Shown piece by piece: positions 52,328 to 61,736 of a stretch of 64,000 nucleotides of DNA. This DNA comes from an uncultured Alphaproteobacteria bacterium (GTDB lineage: Bacteria > Pseudomonadota > Alphaproteobacteria > GCA-2731375). Under the pieces are notes generated by a model. The model saw only the letters and a program-made list of their open reading frames with translations, ran no database searches and was not told the origin of the DNA. The stretch is taken from positions 248,001 through 312,000 of the forward strand of contig CATOSZ010000002.1 of assembly GCA_951812805.1 (NCBI GenBank), in the 5' to 3' direction. The position numbers were made by a program, and so were the translations under genes. Position 1 is the stretch's first letter; each line of letters opens with the position of its first letter.

Positions 52328-53891
52328 GGCTCTCCATAACCTCTTCCCGCGGCCCCGGCGCCTGCAGCAACGATTCTCCCGTCATGGCGGCCGGCGCCTT
52401 CAACGCCAGCAGCTCCAACAGGGTCGGCGCCACATCGGCGAGCCGGCCGTTGCCGAGCGCCAACGCACCCGGCGGGTTGACCAGCAACAGCGGCACCGGG
52501 TTGGTGGTATGGGCGGTGTGGGCCTGACCGCTCGCCGGGTCGGCCATCATTTCGACGTTACCGTGATCGGCGGTCACCAGCATCGTGCCGCCGGCCTCGA
52601 TCAGCGCCGCCTCCAAGCGGCCGAGGCAGGCGTCCACCGTCTCGACCGCCGCGCGTGCGGCGGCGAGGTCGCCGGTGTGCCCGACCATGTCCGGGTTGGC
52701 GTAGTTGACCACGATCAGGTCGAACCCACCCGATCGAATCGCCTCGACCAGCCGGTCGGTCACCTCCGGCGCCGACATTTCCGGCTGCAGGTCATAGGTC
52801 GCGACCCGGGGCGAGGGCACCAGGATGCGTTCCTCGCCCTCGAACACCCGCTCGGAACCGCCGTTCAGGAAGAAGGTGACGTGGGCGTATTTCTCCGTCT
52901 CGGCGATGCGCAGTTGGCGCAGGCCCGCCCGGCTCACCACTTCGGGCAGGGTGTCTTCGGGCAGCTTCGGCGGGAACAGCGCCTCGAGCCGGGCGTCTAG
53001 CGCCTCCGAATAGGACACCATGCCGAGCCGCGCCGCGAACGTGACCCGCCGGCCGACCGGAAAGCCGTCGAAGTCCGGGTCGACCAGGGTGGCGAGGATC
53101 TCGCGCGCCCGGTCGGCACGAAAGTTGGCCATGACCAGGCCGTCGCCGTCGGCCATGCCGGCATAATCGGCGATCACCGTCGGGCTCGCGAATTCGTCCG
53201 TCTCGCCCCGGTCGTAAGCCGCCCGGATCGCCTCGGCGGCCGTGGCCGCGGCCTCGCCCCGGGCGTCGACCAGCAGGGCCTGCGCGCGCGCGACCCGGTC
53301 CCAGCGCTGGTCCCGGTCCATGGCGTAGAAGCGCCCGGTCACCGTCGCGACCCGGCAATCGGCGAGATCGCGGATTGAGGCGAGAAAGGCCTCCATGGCG
53401 TCGCCGGCGCTTTTCGGCGGGGTATCGCGGCCGTCGAGGAAGGCGTGGATCCGCACCGGCACACCCATCGCGTCGAGCGCGCCGGCCAGCGCCGCGATAT
53501 GGTCCTGATGGGCATGCACGCCGCCCGGCGAAAGCAGGCCCATCACATGACAAACACCACCCTTCGCTTTCACCCGGGCGGCGACGTCGGCGAGAGCCGG
53601 CATCGCGGACAGCGAGCCGTCGGCGACCGCGGCATCGATCCGCGGCAGGTCCTGCATGACGACGCGACCGGCGCCGAGATTCTGGTGTCCGACCTCGGAA
53701 TTTCCCATCTGCCCGCGGGGCAGCCCGACGTCGTCGCCCGACGTCTCCAGCAGCGCGCGGGGGCCGGTGGCGGACAGCCGGTCGAACACCGGCGTGTCGG
53801 CCTGAAGGATCGCGTTGTTCTCGGCCACGTCGCGATGGCCCCAGCCGTCGAGGATACAGAGGACGACGGGTTTCGGTCTGCTGTCGGTCAT
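52314..53891 (-). CDS. gpmI: 2,3-bisphosphoglycerate-independent phosphoglycerate mutase
   Basis: 525 residues from ATG 53891 (MTDSRPKPVVLCILDGWGHRDV). The manganese-binding serine lies in LPRGQMGNSEVGHQNLGAGR. DGRDTPPKSA, GRFYAMDRDQRWDR, VVNYANPDMVGHTGD and MLVTADHGNVEMM complete the alkaline-phosphatase-type active site. It interconverts 3- and 2-phosphoglycerate in glycolysis. The second ISAs1 copy is inserted 99 bp upstream. It may separate the gene from the kinase-side promoter region, but a short native leader remains. Confidence 0.96.
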   Translation of the reverse strand: MTDSRPKPVVLCILDGWGHRDVAENNAILQADTPVFDRLSATGPRALLETSGDDVGLPRGQMGNSEVGHQNLGAGRVVMQDLPRIDAAVADGSLSAMPALADVAARVKAKGGVCHVMGLLSPGGVHAHQDHIAALAGALDAMGVPVRIHAFLDGRDTPPKSAGDAMEAFLASIRDLADCRVATVTGRFYAMDRDQRWDRVARAQALLVDARGEAAATAAEAIRAAYDRGETDEFASPTVIADYAGMADGDGLVMANFRADRAREILATLVDPDFDGFPVGRRVTFAARLGMVSYSEALDARLEALFPPKLPEDTLPEVVSRAGLRQLRIAETEKYAHVTFFLNGGSERVFEGEERILVPSPRVATYDLQPEMSAPEVTDRLVEAIRSGGFDLIVVNYANPDMVGHTGDLAAARAAVETVDACLGRLEAALIEAGGTMLVTADHGNVEMMADPASGQAHTAHTTNPVPLLLVNPPGALALGNGRLADVAPTLLELLALKAPAAMTGESLLQAPGPREEVMESRAAG

Positions 53892-53990
53892 GTCATGCCG
53901 GCTCGAAATCGGCGCGGGCGCGCCACGAATCGTCTCCGCCCGACGATACCGGGCGCCCGCACCCACGTCACCTCGAATCTGCTCTCCATC

Positions 53991-55199
53991 CAGGGGAATC
54001 GCATTTGGAATTGCCTTGACGTGCGTGTTTGATCTTGAGGTATTGGCGCGAATCGATTCTACCCGGTCTTTTCACGGGTGGAGGTTGCGATGGAAGGCTT
54101 TCTGGAGTGCTTTGAGGGTCTCGAGGATCCGCGGACTGGCAATGCCGGGCGTCACGATCTGCTGGAGATCTTGACGATCGCCCTGTGCACGGTCCTCTCG
54201 GGCGGTCAGACGGCGGTCGACATGGCGATCTTCGCGCGTGAAAAGGAGGCGTTCCTGCGGGAATTTCTCGTACTCGAACATGGCGTGCCGAGCCACGACA
54301 CCTTCAGCCGGGTGTTCCGGTTGCTGGATCCGGAGGCGTTCGGCGCCTGCTTCCAGCGCTTCATGGCGCGCTTTTCCGAGACCTGCCAAGGGGTCATTGC
54401 GATCGACGGCAAGGTGGTGCGGCGATCCTACGACAAGGCGAGCGGCACGTCGGCGCTGCATATGGTCTCGGCCTGGGGCTGTGATCAGCGGCTGGTGTTG
54501 GGGCAAGTCGCCACCGACGCCAAGTCCAACGAGATCACCGCCGTGCCGAAGCTGTTGAAACTATTGAGCCTCGAGGGGACGATCGTGACCGTGGACGCCC
54601 TCAATTGCCAGCGCGCCATCGCCAGCCAGATTATCGAGCAGGGGGGTGACTACGCCCTGGCGTTGAAGGGCAATCAAGGCACGCTGCATGACGACGTGAG
54701 AACCTTCCTCGACGATCCGAAAGCCGAAGCGACCACCACCGACACCACGGTCGATGGCGATCATGGCCGCATCGAGACCCGTGCCGCTCTCGTCTCCAGC
54801 CACGTCGAGTGGCTGCAAGAGCGCCATCATTGGCCGGGCCTGAAGGCGGTCGCCAAAGTCACCCGGACCCGCGAGTGCGCGGAGAAGACGTCGAGCGAAA
54901 CCGCCTACTACCTGCTCAGCCAGCCGCTCGACGCCGAGCGCTTCAATCCCGTTGCCCGGGCGCACTGGGGGGTCGAAAACCGCCTGCACTGGTGCCTCGA
55001 TGTCCAAATGAACGAAGACCAAGACAGAACCCGCAAGGACAATGGACCGCACAATCTCGCCGTCCTGCGCCACATGGCGCTCAATGTCATGCGAAAGGAT
55101 CCACGAAAAGACTCGCTGCGCGCCAAGTTCAAAATCGCCGCTTGGAACAACGACTATCTCCTGTCACTCCTCGGCAAATTCTGAAATGCGATTGCCCTG
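53991..55199 (+). mobile_element. ISAs1-family insertion sequence, copy 2
   Basis: 1209 bp, same ends as copy 1 at 3139-4347. Target duplication GCTCTCCATC, 10 bp, at 53981-53990 and 55200-55209. It sits at the very end of the hybrid histidine kinase gene. Without it, the kinase frame would read on through the duplication to end DAARWRADSR and a TGA. The element replaces the last codons and adds its own. Confidence 0.95.
54090..55184 (+). CDS. ISAs1-family DDE transposase (copy 2)
   Basis: 364 residues starting MEGFLECFEGLEDPRTGNAG, with GGAGG 5 bases before ATG 54090. Catalytic segments VIAIDGKVVRRS, IVTVDALNCQ and AHWGVENRLHW are intact. The predicted protein is the same as copy 1. It is transcribed against the flanking kinase and gpmI genes. 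Confidence 0.93.
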   Translation: MEGFLECFEGLEDPRTGNAGRHDLLEILTIALCTVLSGGQTAVDMAIFAREKEAFLREFLVLEHGVPSHDTFSRVFRLLDPEAFGACFQRFMARFSETCQGVIAIDGKVVRRSYDKASGTSALHMVSAWGCDQRLVLGQVATDAKSNEITAVPKLLKLLSLEGTIVTVDALNCQRAIASQIIEQGGDYALALKGNQGTLHDDVRTFLDDPKAEATTTDTTVDGDHGRIETRAALVSSHVEWLQERHHWPGLKAVAKVTRTRECAEKTSSETAYYLLSQPLDAERFNPVARAHWGVENRLHWCLDVQMNEDQDRTRKDNGPHNLAVLRHMALNVMRKDPRKDSLRAKFKIAAWNNDYLLSLLGKF

Positions 55200-56914
55200 G
55201 CTCTCCATCGGGCCGCGTCGGTGCGCGGCGCCGCGGCCATGACGCGATCGATAGCGGCGAACAGCAGACGGGGATCGATCGGCTTGCAGACGTAGTCGGT
55301 CATCCCTGCCGCCAGATAGCTCTCCCGGTCGCCGCGCATCGCGTTGGCGGTTAGCGCGATGATCGGAACCCCCGCCCCCCAGGGCGACAAGGCGCGGATC
55401 TTCCGGGTCGCCTCCATCCCGTCCATCTCGGGCATCTGGATATCCATCAGGATCAGATCGAAACGGGCTCGCGATACCGCCGCCAGCGCCGCGGCGCCGG
55501 TTTCGACCAACTCGATCCGGCAGCCCGTTTTCGCCAGCATGGCCCGCAAGACCGTCTGGTTGACCCGGTTGTCCTCGGCCACGAGGACGCGAAGCGGTGC
55601 GGCGCGATCCCGGGGCCCGCTATCGGCCCCGCGCGCGTTCGCCGGCACGTCGTCGCCGTCGGGCTCGATCTCGCCCCGGCGGCAACGCAGGGTGAACCAG
55701 AACGTCGAGCCTCGGCCCGGCGCGCTGTCGACGCCGATGCCGCCGCCCATGAGGTCGACCAGCTGGCGGCAGATCGCCAGCCCCAGGCCGGTACCACCGT
55801 ATCGACGCGTCGTCGCACCGTCGGCCTGGGTGAAGGCCGAAAAAACCCTCGATTGCGTCTCCGGCGTCATGCCGATACCGCTGTCCGTGACGCTGAAGCG
55901 CAACGCGACATCGCCGCCGGTGCAAATCCGCTGCGACACAGCGAGGGTGACGCCGCCCGTCTCGGTAAACTTGGCCGCATTGCCGATCAAGTTCATCAGG
56001 ACCTGCCTGACGCGGGTCGGATCTCCCTCCAGCGCCGCGACCAGGTCCACCGGCGTCTCCACGGTGAAGCTCAGATCCTTGGCGTGCAGTTGCGGCGTCC
56101 AGAATGCCGCGAGTGAGTCCAGCAGGTCGGCGAGGGAAAAGTCCAGCTGCTCGAGGTCCAGGCGGCCGGCCTCGATCTTCGAGAGGTCGAGAATATCGTT
56201 CAGGAGCGTCAGCAGCGTTTCGCCCGAATGCTCGATCGTCGTGATCTGTTCGCGCTGCTCGGCGGAAAGCGCCGCGTCCAGCAGGACCCGGGCCATGCCC
56301 AGAATACCGTTCATCGGCGTGCGGATCTCGTGGCTCATGGTCGCGAGGAATTCGGACTTGGCCCGACTTGCGGCCTCGGCCGCCTCCTTGGCGCCCAGCA
56401 GGGCCTCCTCCATCTCCTTGCGGGCGGTTATGTCGACGACCACGCCGCCGAGGCCGGTGATCTCTCCCTCGCCGTCGCGCAACGGGAATTTCACGGCGAG
56501 CATCGTGCGCGGCTTGTCGTCGACGACGACGTCGACCTCGCCCTGCGTGACCTTGCCCGACGCCACGACCTCGCGATCCTGCGCAGCGATTACGTCGGCG
56601 ACCTCGGGCGGGAAGAGATCGTGCGGCGACTTGCCGGTGATGTCGGTGATGCCCGGCGGGCAGCGCTTCATGAACTCGCGGCTCACCACGATGTAGCGGC
56701 CGTCCAGGTCCTTCAAGCCGATCTCGGCCGGGGCGTGGTCCAGGATCGCCTTCAGGTTCGCTTCACTCTGCGCCAATTGCCGGCGCAAGTCGCGATTGAT
56801 CCCCAGCAGCTCCGCTTCCCGCCGCCCGGTGGCGCGGCCGGCCGCAGGAACGACGGGGTCTGCGCCTGCCTTGTCCTCCTCGCCTACACGCCCTGACGAC
56901 ATTGTGATGTCCAT
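55154..56914 (-). CDS. Cytoplasmic hybrid histidine kinase (PAS-HisKA-HATPase-REC), C-terminus altered by ISAs1
   Basis: 586 residues from ATG 56914; ATGs at 56935 and 56902 are alternatives. A short coiled segment precedes a PAS domain (about 50-165: ILDHAPAEIGLKDLDGRYIVVSREFM). Then come HisKA with His195 in FLATMSHEIRTPMNG, the ATPase with LMNLIGNAAKF, TDSGIGM and GGTGLGLAICRQL, and a receiver domain (LRVLVAEDNRVNQ, LILMDIQMPEMDGM, DYVCKPID). There is no membrane helix, so it senses a cytosolic cue. The final residues, about RAIAFQNLPRSDRR, come from ISAs1; the original protein ended DAARWRADSR. The receiver domain is complete, so function may survive. Confidence 0.88.
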   Translation of the reverse strand: MDITMSSGRVGEEDKAGADPVVPAAGRATGRREAELLGINRDLRRQLAQSEANLKAILDHAPAEIGLKDLDGRYIVVSREFMKRCPPGITDITGKSPHDLFPPEVADVIAAQDREVVASGKVTQGEVDVVVDDKPRTMLAVKFPLRDGEGEITGLGGVVVDITARKEMEEALLGAKEAAEAASRAKSEFLATMSHEIRTPMNGILGMARVLLDAALSAEQREQITTIEHSGETLLTLLNDILDLSKIEAGRLDLEQLDFSLADLLDSLAAFWTPQLHAKDLSFTVETPVDLVAALEGDPTRVRQVLMNLIGNAAKFTETGGVTLAVSQRICTGGDVALRFSVTDSGIGMTPETQSRVFSAFTQADGATTRRYGGTGLGLAICRQLVDLMGGGIGVDSAPGRGSTFWFTLRCRRGEIEPDGDDVPANARGADSGPRDRAAPLRVLVAEDNRVNQTVLRAMLAKTGCRIELVETGAAALAAVSRARFDLILMDIQMPEMDGMEATRKIRALSPWGAGVPIIALTANAMRGDRESYLAAGMTDYVCKPIDPRLLFAAIDRVMAAAPRTDAARWRARAIAFQNLPRSDRR

Positions 56915-56982
56915 TGGATCACTCGAGACGACCATTGTTCCAGGAACTCGTGCCGATATGGTTAATCCGTCCGGCGGGCGGA

Positions 56983-58191
56983 TCAAGACCTGCCGATCAG
57001 CTCGGCCAGTCGGGCGCGGCAGGCAGCGTGATCGGGCGCGAAATGTCGGTCGATCCACCAGTCCTCCACGGCGTGCAACAGGCGCCCGATTTCCGGCCCC
57101 CCCTCGACGCCGAGGTTCCGCGCATCGCGCCCGGTGAGCGGGAAGGGCGGCGGCGGGTCGTCCAATGCGATGCCGAGCGCCCGGCCGGCGCCGGCGAGGC
57201 GCGCGAGGTCGGCCGCGCGCCCGGCGCCGAGGCGATGGGCGAGGCGGCGGATCTCGTGCCGCCCGGCGCGCGCGCCGATCCGGTTCCCGGGCGTTACGAG
57301 GTCGAGCAAGCGATCACGCTCGCGGTTCGAGAAGCGCAGACGCGCGTGCAAGCGCTGCACCGCCTCCGGGTCCTGCTTGTCGAGCAAGGCCGCGAGCCGC
57401 AACACCGGGTCCGCCGGCACGGCTTCGTGCCGGCGCAGGCGGGCGAGGGCGGCGAAGTCCAGCGGACCCGGCACGACCTCCACCATCAGGCCGAGGCGGA
57501 TCATGGTGCGGAGCGTGCGGGCCGGTCGCGGCGCCGCAAGCAGTTTCAAGAGCTCGATCCGGATCCGCTCCCCCGACAGGCGATGCAAGGTGCCGGCGGC
57601 CCGCGCGCAGGCCGCCCGCGCGGCCGGATCGGCCCGGCCGCGACCGTAACGGGCGTGAAAGCGAAAGTAGCGCAGGACCCGCAGGCGGTCCTCTTCGATG
57701 CGCGCGTCGGCGTCACCGACGAAGCGGACCCGGCCATGGGCCAGGTCCTCGATCCCGTCGAACCAGTCGTATACCCGCCCCGCCGCGTCGGCATAGAGGG
57801 CGTTCATGGTGAAGTCGCGCCGCGCCGCGTCGCCGCGCCAGTCGTCGGTATAGGCGACCGTGGCATGTCGCCCATCGGTCTCGACATCGAGGCGGAGCGT
57901 CGTCACCTCGAAGGGCTGGTGCCGGCAGACCGCCGTCACCGTGCCGTGCTTCAGGCCGGTCGGGACCACCTTGATGCCGGCCGCCTCCAGCCGTCGCACG
58001 TTGCCCTCCGGCTGGCCCGTCGTGGCGATGTCGATGTCGGCGACCGGCCGGCCGGCGAGCGTGTCGCGCACGCAACCGCCGACGAAGCGAGCGACCGCGC
58101 CATCCGCCTCCAGGGCGGTGAGCACGGCATGGGTCGCCGGCGCGGTCATCCAGGCGGGCGGAGCGATCCGCTCGGTTCTGGGGCCGGCCAT
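56983..58191 (-). CDS. CCA tRNA nucleotidyltransferase / poly(A)-polymerase family
   Basis: 402 residues from ATG 58191. The nucleotidyltransferase core is clear: ARFVGGCVRDTLAGRPVADIDIATTGQPE holds the GG and DxD catalytic motifs. KHGTVTAVCRHQPFEVTTLRLDVETDGRHATVAYTDDWRGDAARRDFTMNALYAD and EDRLRVLRYFRFHARYG follow, the class II motifs. The enzyme adds or repairs the 3' CCA of tRNAs. It begins 7 bp after the DUF6111 gene, in the CoA pyrophosphatase-DUF6111-CCA transferase series typical of this group of bacteria. Confidence 0.92.
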   Translation of the reverse strand: MAGPRTERIAPPAWMTAPATHAVLTALEADGAVARFVGGCVRDTLAGRPVADIDIATTGQPEGNVRRLEAAGIKVVPTGLKHGTVTAVCRHQPFEVTTLRLDVETDGRHATVAYTDDWRGDAARRDFTMNALYADAAGRVYDWFDGIEDLAHGRVRFVGDADARIEEDRLRVLRYFRFHARYGRGRADPAARAACARAAGTLHRLSGERIRIELLKLLAAPRPARTLRTMIRLGLMVEVVPGPLDFAALARLRRHEAVPADPVLRLAALLDKQDPEAVQRLHARLRFSNRERDRLLDLVTPGNRIGARAGRHEIRRLAHRLGAGRAADLARLAGAGRALGIALDDPPPPFPLTGRDARNLGVEGGPEIGRLLHAVEDWWIDRHFAPDHAACRARLAELIGRS

Positions 58192-58198
58192 GGTCCGG

Positions 58199-58462
58199 CT
58201 ACTCGAACCGGCCGGGGACGATCTCCCCCTCTTCGTTGGTATAGGCCGGGACGTAGGTACTGCCGGGCGCCCCGCTCTCGAAGGCGCCGAGCCCGAACAG
58301 CGCCAACGCCGAGAGCGCGATACCACCGAGCAGCAAGCCGAGGATCGGCGCATCGCTCCACACCCGTCCTTCCGCCGCCGCCCGGCCGCGCGCCTTCATA
58401 TAGGCGAACCACAAAACGAACGGCAGCGCCAGGAGCAGCAGATGCAACAAAATCCGAGCCAT
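58199..58462 (-). CDS. DUF6111-type small membrane protein
   Basis: 87 residues with two hydrophobic helices (LLHLLLLALPFVLWFAYM and ILGLLLGGIALSALALFGLGAF) around a short basic loop KARGRAAAEGRVWSD. The C-terminal tail is acidic (YVPAYTNEEGEIVPGRFE). The layout and its place between the Nudix gene and the CCA transferase match the DUF6111 family; function is unknown. Confidence 0.8.
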   Translation of the reverse strand: MARILLHLLLLALPFVLWFAYMKARGRAAAEGRVWSDAPILGLLLGGIALSALALFGLGAFESGAPGSTYVPAYTNEEGEIVPGRFE

Positions 58463-58474
58463 CGCAATGCCCCT

Positions 58475-59104
58475 TCAGAGCAGATCGTGGGCGCGGCGAT
58501 AGAGATTCATCAACATCCCCGCCGTTGCGCCCCAGATGTAAAAGCCGTTGTAGGGCATGGCGAAATACCGCCGGGTCCGCCCATTGTGTTCGCGCTGGTG
58601 GCGCTGGTGGTTGGTCGGATCGAAAATGAAGGAGAGCGGCACCTCGAAGGACTCCGCCACCTCGTAGGCGTCCAGTTTCAAGGTGAAACCCGGCCGCACG
58701 AAGCCGACCACCGGCGTAATGTGGAAACCGGTCCCGGTCTCGTAGCCGTCGAGATAGCCGGCGATTTCGACATGGTCGCGGCGCAGGCCGATCTCCTCTT
58801 CCGTCTCGCGCAGCGCGGTGTCGATCGGTCCGCGGTCGTGGTCCTCGACCCGCCCGCCGGGAAAACTCACCTGACCGGCATGGGTCCGCAGGTGTTCGGT
58901 GCGCTGGGTCAGCAGCACCGTGAGGCCGTCGCCATGCTCGACCAGGGGCACCAGCACGGCGGCGGGACGCAGCACGCTGTCGGGATCGCGCCAATCGTTG
59001 ATTTCGGCATCGAGATCGCTGTCACCCGCGCCGGCCTCCAGGCCGGGCGCGTGGGCGAGAATGCGGCTTTCGATGCGTCGCCGGGTCGTCGTGTCATTCG
59101 GCAC
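58475..59104 (-). CDS. CoA pyrophosphatase-type Nudix hydrolase
   Basis: 209 residues from GTG 59104, the only start upstream of the conserved part; it follows the DUF1285 stop within 5 bp. Diagnostic segments are LRPAAVLVPLVEHGDGLTVLLTQRTEHLRTHAGQVSFPGGRVEDHD and the Nudix box ending ALRETEEEIGL, together the UPF0035/CoA pyrophosphatase pattern. YNGFYIWGATAGMLMNLYRRA closes the protein. It hydrolyses CoA or related dinucleotides to phosphopantetheine and 3',5'-ADP. Confidence 0.9.
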   Translation of the reverse strand: MPNDTTTRRRIESRILAHAPGLEAGAGDSDLDAEINDWRDPDSVLRPAAVLVPLVEHGDGLTVLLTQRTEHLRTHAGQVSFPGGRVEDHDRGPIDTALRETEEEIGLRRDHVEIAGYLDGYETGTGFHITPVVGFVRPGFTLKLDAYEVAESFEVPLSFIFDPTNHQRHQREHNGRTRRYFAMPYNGFYIWGATAGMLMNLYRRAHDLL

Positions 59105-59108
59105 GGAA

Positions 59109-59696
59109 CTACGCGTCCTCCAGCTCGGACATGGGGGCGAGGGGAAAGAACGCGCCGGCGCTCCATACCCCGAGATGGGGCTCGCCGGCCACCTCGGCCT
59201 CGACGCCGAGCTCGACCAGATCATAGAACACCGCCCGGGCGATGAGAGCCTCGAGCCCGCCGCGAACATGAACATAGGGCGAGGGCGTGTCATCCTCGGG
59301 GCCCGCGCGTTCCACCCGGATCGGGTGCGCCGGCCCGGCCATCACCTCGTCGCCGACGTTGGTGCGAAAGACCAGCACCTGTTCGGCCCCCGCGCCATGC
59401 GCCGTCATCTCCACGGCGAGAAACGGCGCGTCCTCGACCTCGATTCTCAGCTTTTCGACCGGTGTCACGAGATAGTGAGCGCCGTCCCCGTCGCGCCGCA
59501 GAATGGTGGAAAACAGCCGGACCATGCGGTCGCGGCGGATCGGCCGGCCCTCGTGGTACCAGGTCCCGTCGCGGGCGATCCGCATCTCGCTTTCGCCACA
59601 ATTGTCGGGATTCCATAGGTGCACCGGCGGCAGACCGCCGCTTTCGATCCGGGCCGCGATGGCCTCGGGATCCGGCGTGGGAGAATTCTGCGACAT
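59109..59696 (-). CDS. DUF1285 domain protein
   Basis: 195 residues from ATG 59696 (MSQNSPTPDPEAIAARIESGGLPPVHLWNPDNCGESEMRIARDGTWYHEGRPIRRDRMVRLFSTILRRDGDG). The PPVHLWNP...G.WYHEG.PI.R..MVRLFS..L pattern is that of DUF1285, a conserved proteobacterial protein of unknown function. It is the first gene of the leftward series and is divergent from the MoxR operon, a conserved arrangement. Confidence 0.9.
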   Translation of the reverse strand: MSQNSPTPDPEAIAARIESGGLPPVHLWNPDNCGESEMRIARDGTWYHEGRPIRRDRMVRLFSTILRRDGDGAHYLVTPVEKLRIEVEDAPFLAVEMTAHGAGAEQVLVFRTNVGDEVMAGPAHPIRVERAGPEDDTPSPYVHVRGGLEALIARAVFYDLVELGVEAEVAGEPHLGVWSAGAFFPLAPMSELEDA

Positions 59697-59800
59697 GGCG
59701 TTCACAAATGCGTCCCTGGGACTGATGAATTCTGGCCACCGACGGCGCGAGGCGTTACCTTCACCGGGCGCTCGCCTCGCGCGTCCCTTGGAATATAGAC

Positions 59801-59813
59801 GATAATTGTGCCC

Positions 59814-59814
<1 letters not shown>
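59801..59814 (+). promoter_or_regulatory. Possible -10 box and leaderless start of the MoxR gene
   Basis: GATAAT at 59801-59806 lies 8 bases before the MoxR ATG, with no Shine-Dalgarno sequence between. A transcript started from this box would begin at or near the ATG. No good -35 box is visible, so this is tentative. Confidence 0.3.
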
Positions 59815-60812
<998 letters not shown>

Positions 60813-60821
60813 GGCCGGCCG

Positions 60822-61736
60822 GTGGCGGACACCGCCGAAGCCGGGGGCGGCGGCCTGCGCCAGCGGGCCGAGCAACTCGCCCAGCCCCTGCCGCCGCTGC
60901 TCGTCGCCGCACACCGAATCGCCAATACCGTCGCCCAGGGCGTGCACGGGCGCCGCCGGGTCGGCGCGGGCGAGAGTTTCTGGCAGTTCCGCCGCTACCA
61001 AGCGGGCGATTCGGCGCCGCAGATCGACTGGCGCCAGTCGGCCAAGAGCCAGAAGGTCTTCGTCCGCGAGAACGAATGGGAGGCGGCGCAGAGCGTTTGG
61101 CTCTGGCGTGATTCCTCGCCCTCGATGGACTATCGCTCGGACGGCGGGCCCAGCAGCAAGCGGGAGCGGGCGGACCTGCTGCTGCTGGCGCTGGCCGCAC
61201 TGCTGGTTCGCGGCGGCGAGCGGGTCGCCCTGCTCGGCACCGGGGCCCGGCCGCGCACCGGGCGCGCGGCGCTCTCCCGGCTCGCCGCGGCCGTGTTGGC
61301 CGGCGACGGGCGCGGCATCGGCGGCGGCGACAGCCTGCCGGCGCGCGAACCCTTGCCCGGGCACGCGCAGCTGGTGGTGATCGGCGACCTGCTCTCGCCG
61401 CTCGACGAGCTCGAGGGTCTGATCAAGAGCTATGCGGCGGCGGGCGTCTTCGGCCACCTGCTGCAGGTGATCGACCCGGCGGAGGAGGATCTGCCGTTCC
61501 ACGGCCGGGTGCGCTTCGAGGGGCCGGAGGCCGAGGGCGGCCTCACCGTCGGGCGGGTCGAGTCGCTGCGCGACGATTACCTGGCCCTGCTCGAGGACCG
61601 GCGGCACCGGCTTACCACGCTCGCCCATCGGATCGGCTGGACCATCACCCAGCACCGCACCGACCGGCCGCCGGAACTGGCGCTGCTGGCTCTGCACCAG
61701 GCGATTTCCGGGGCTTTCGGCCGGGTGACGTCATGA
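60822..61736 (+). CDS. DUF58 domain protein
   Basis: 304 residues from GTG 60822. GVHGRRRVGAGESFWQFRRYQAGDSAPQIDWRQSAKSQKVFVRENEWEAAQSVWLWRDSSPSMDY is the DUF58 core, with the R(x)Y..GD....IDW....R pattern and a MIDAS-like DSSPSM. Members partner MoxR ATPases. The stop overlaps the next start (ATGA). Confidence 0.93.
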   Translation: MADTAEAGGGGLRQRAEQLAQPLPPLLVAAHRIANTVAQGVHGRRRVGAGESFWQFRRYQAGDSAPQIDWRQSAKSQKVFVRENEWEAAQSVWLWRDSSPSMDYRSDGGPSSKRERADLLLLALAALLVRGGERVALLGTGARPRTGRAALSRLAAAVLAGDGRGIGGGDSLPAREPLPGHAQLVVIGDLLSPLDELEGLIKSYAAAGVFGHLLQVIDPAEEDLPFHGRVRFEGPEAEGGLTVGRVESLRDDYLALLEDRRHRLTTLAHRIGWTITQHRTDRPPELALLALHQAISGAFGRVTS

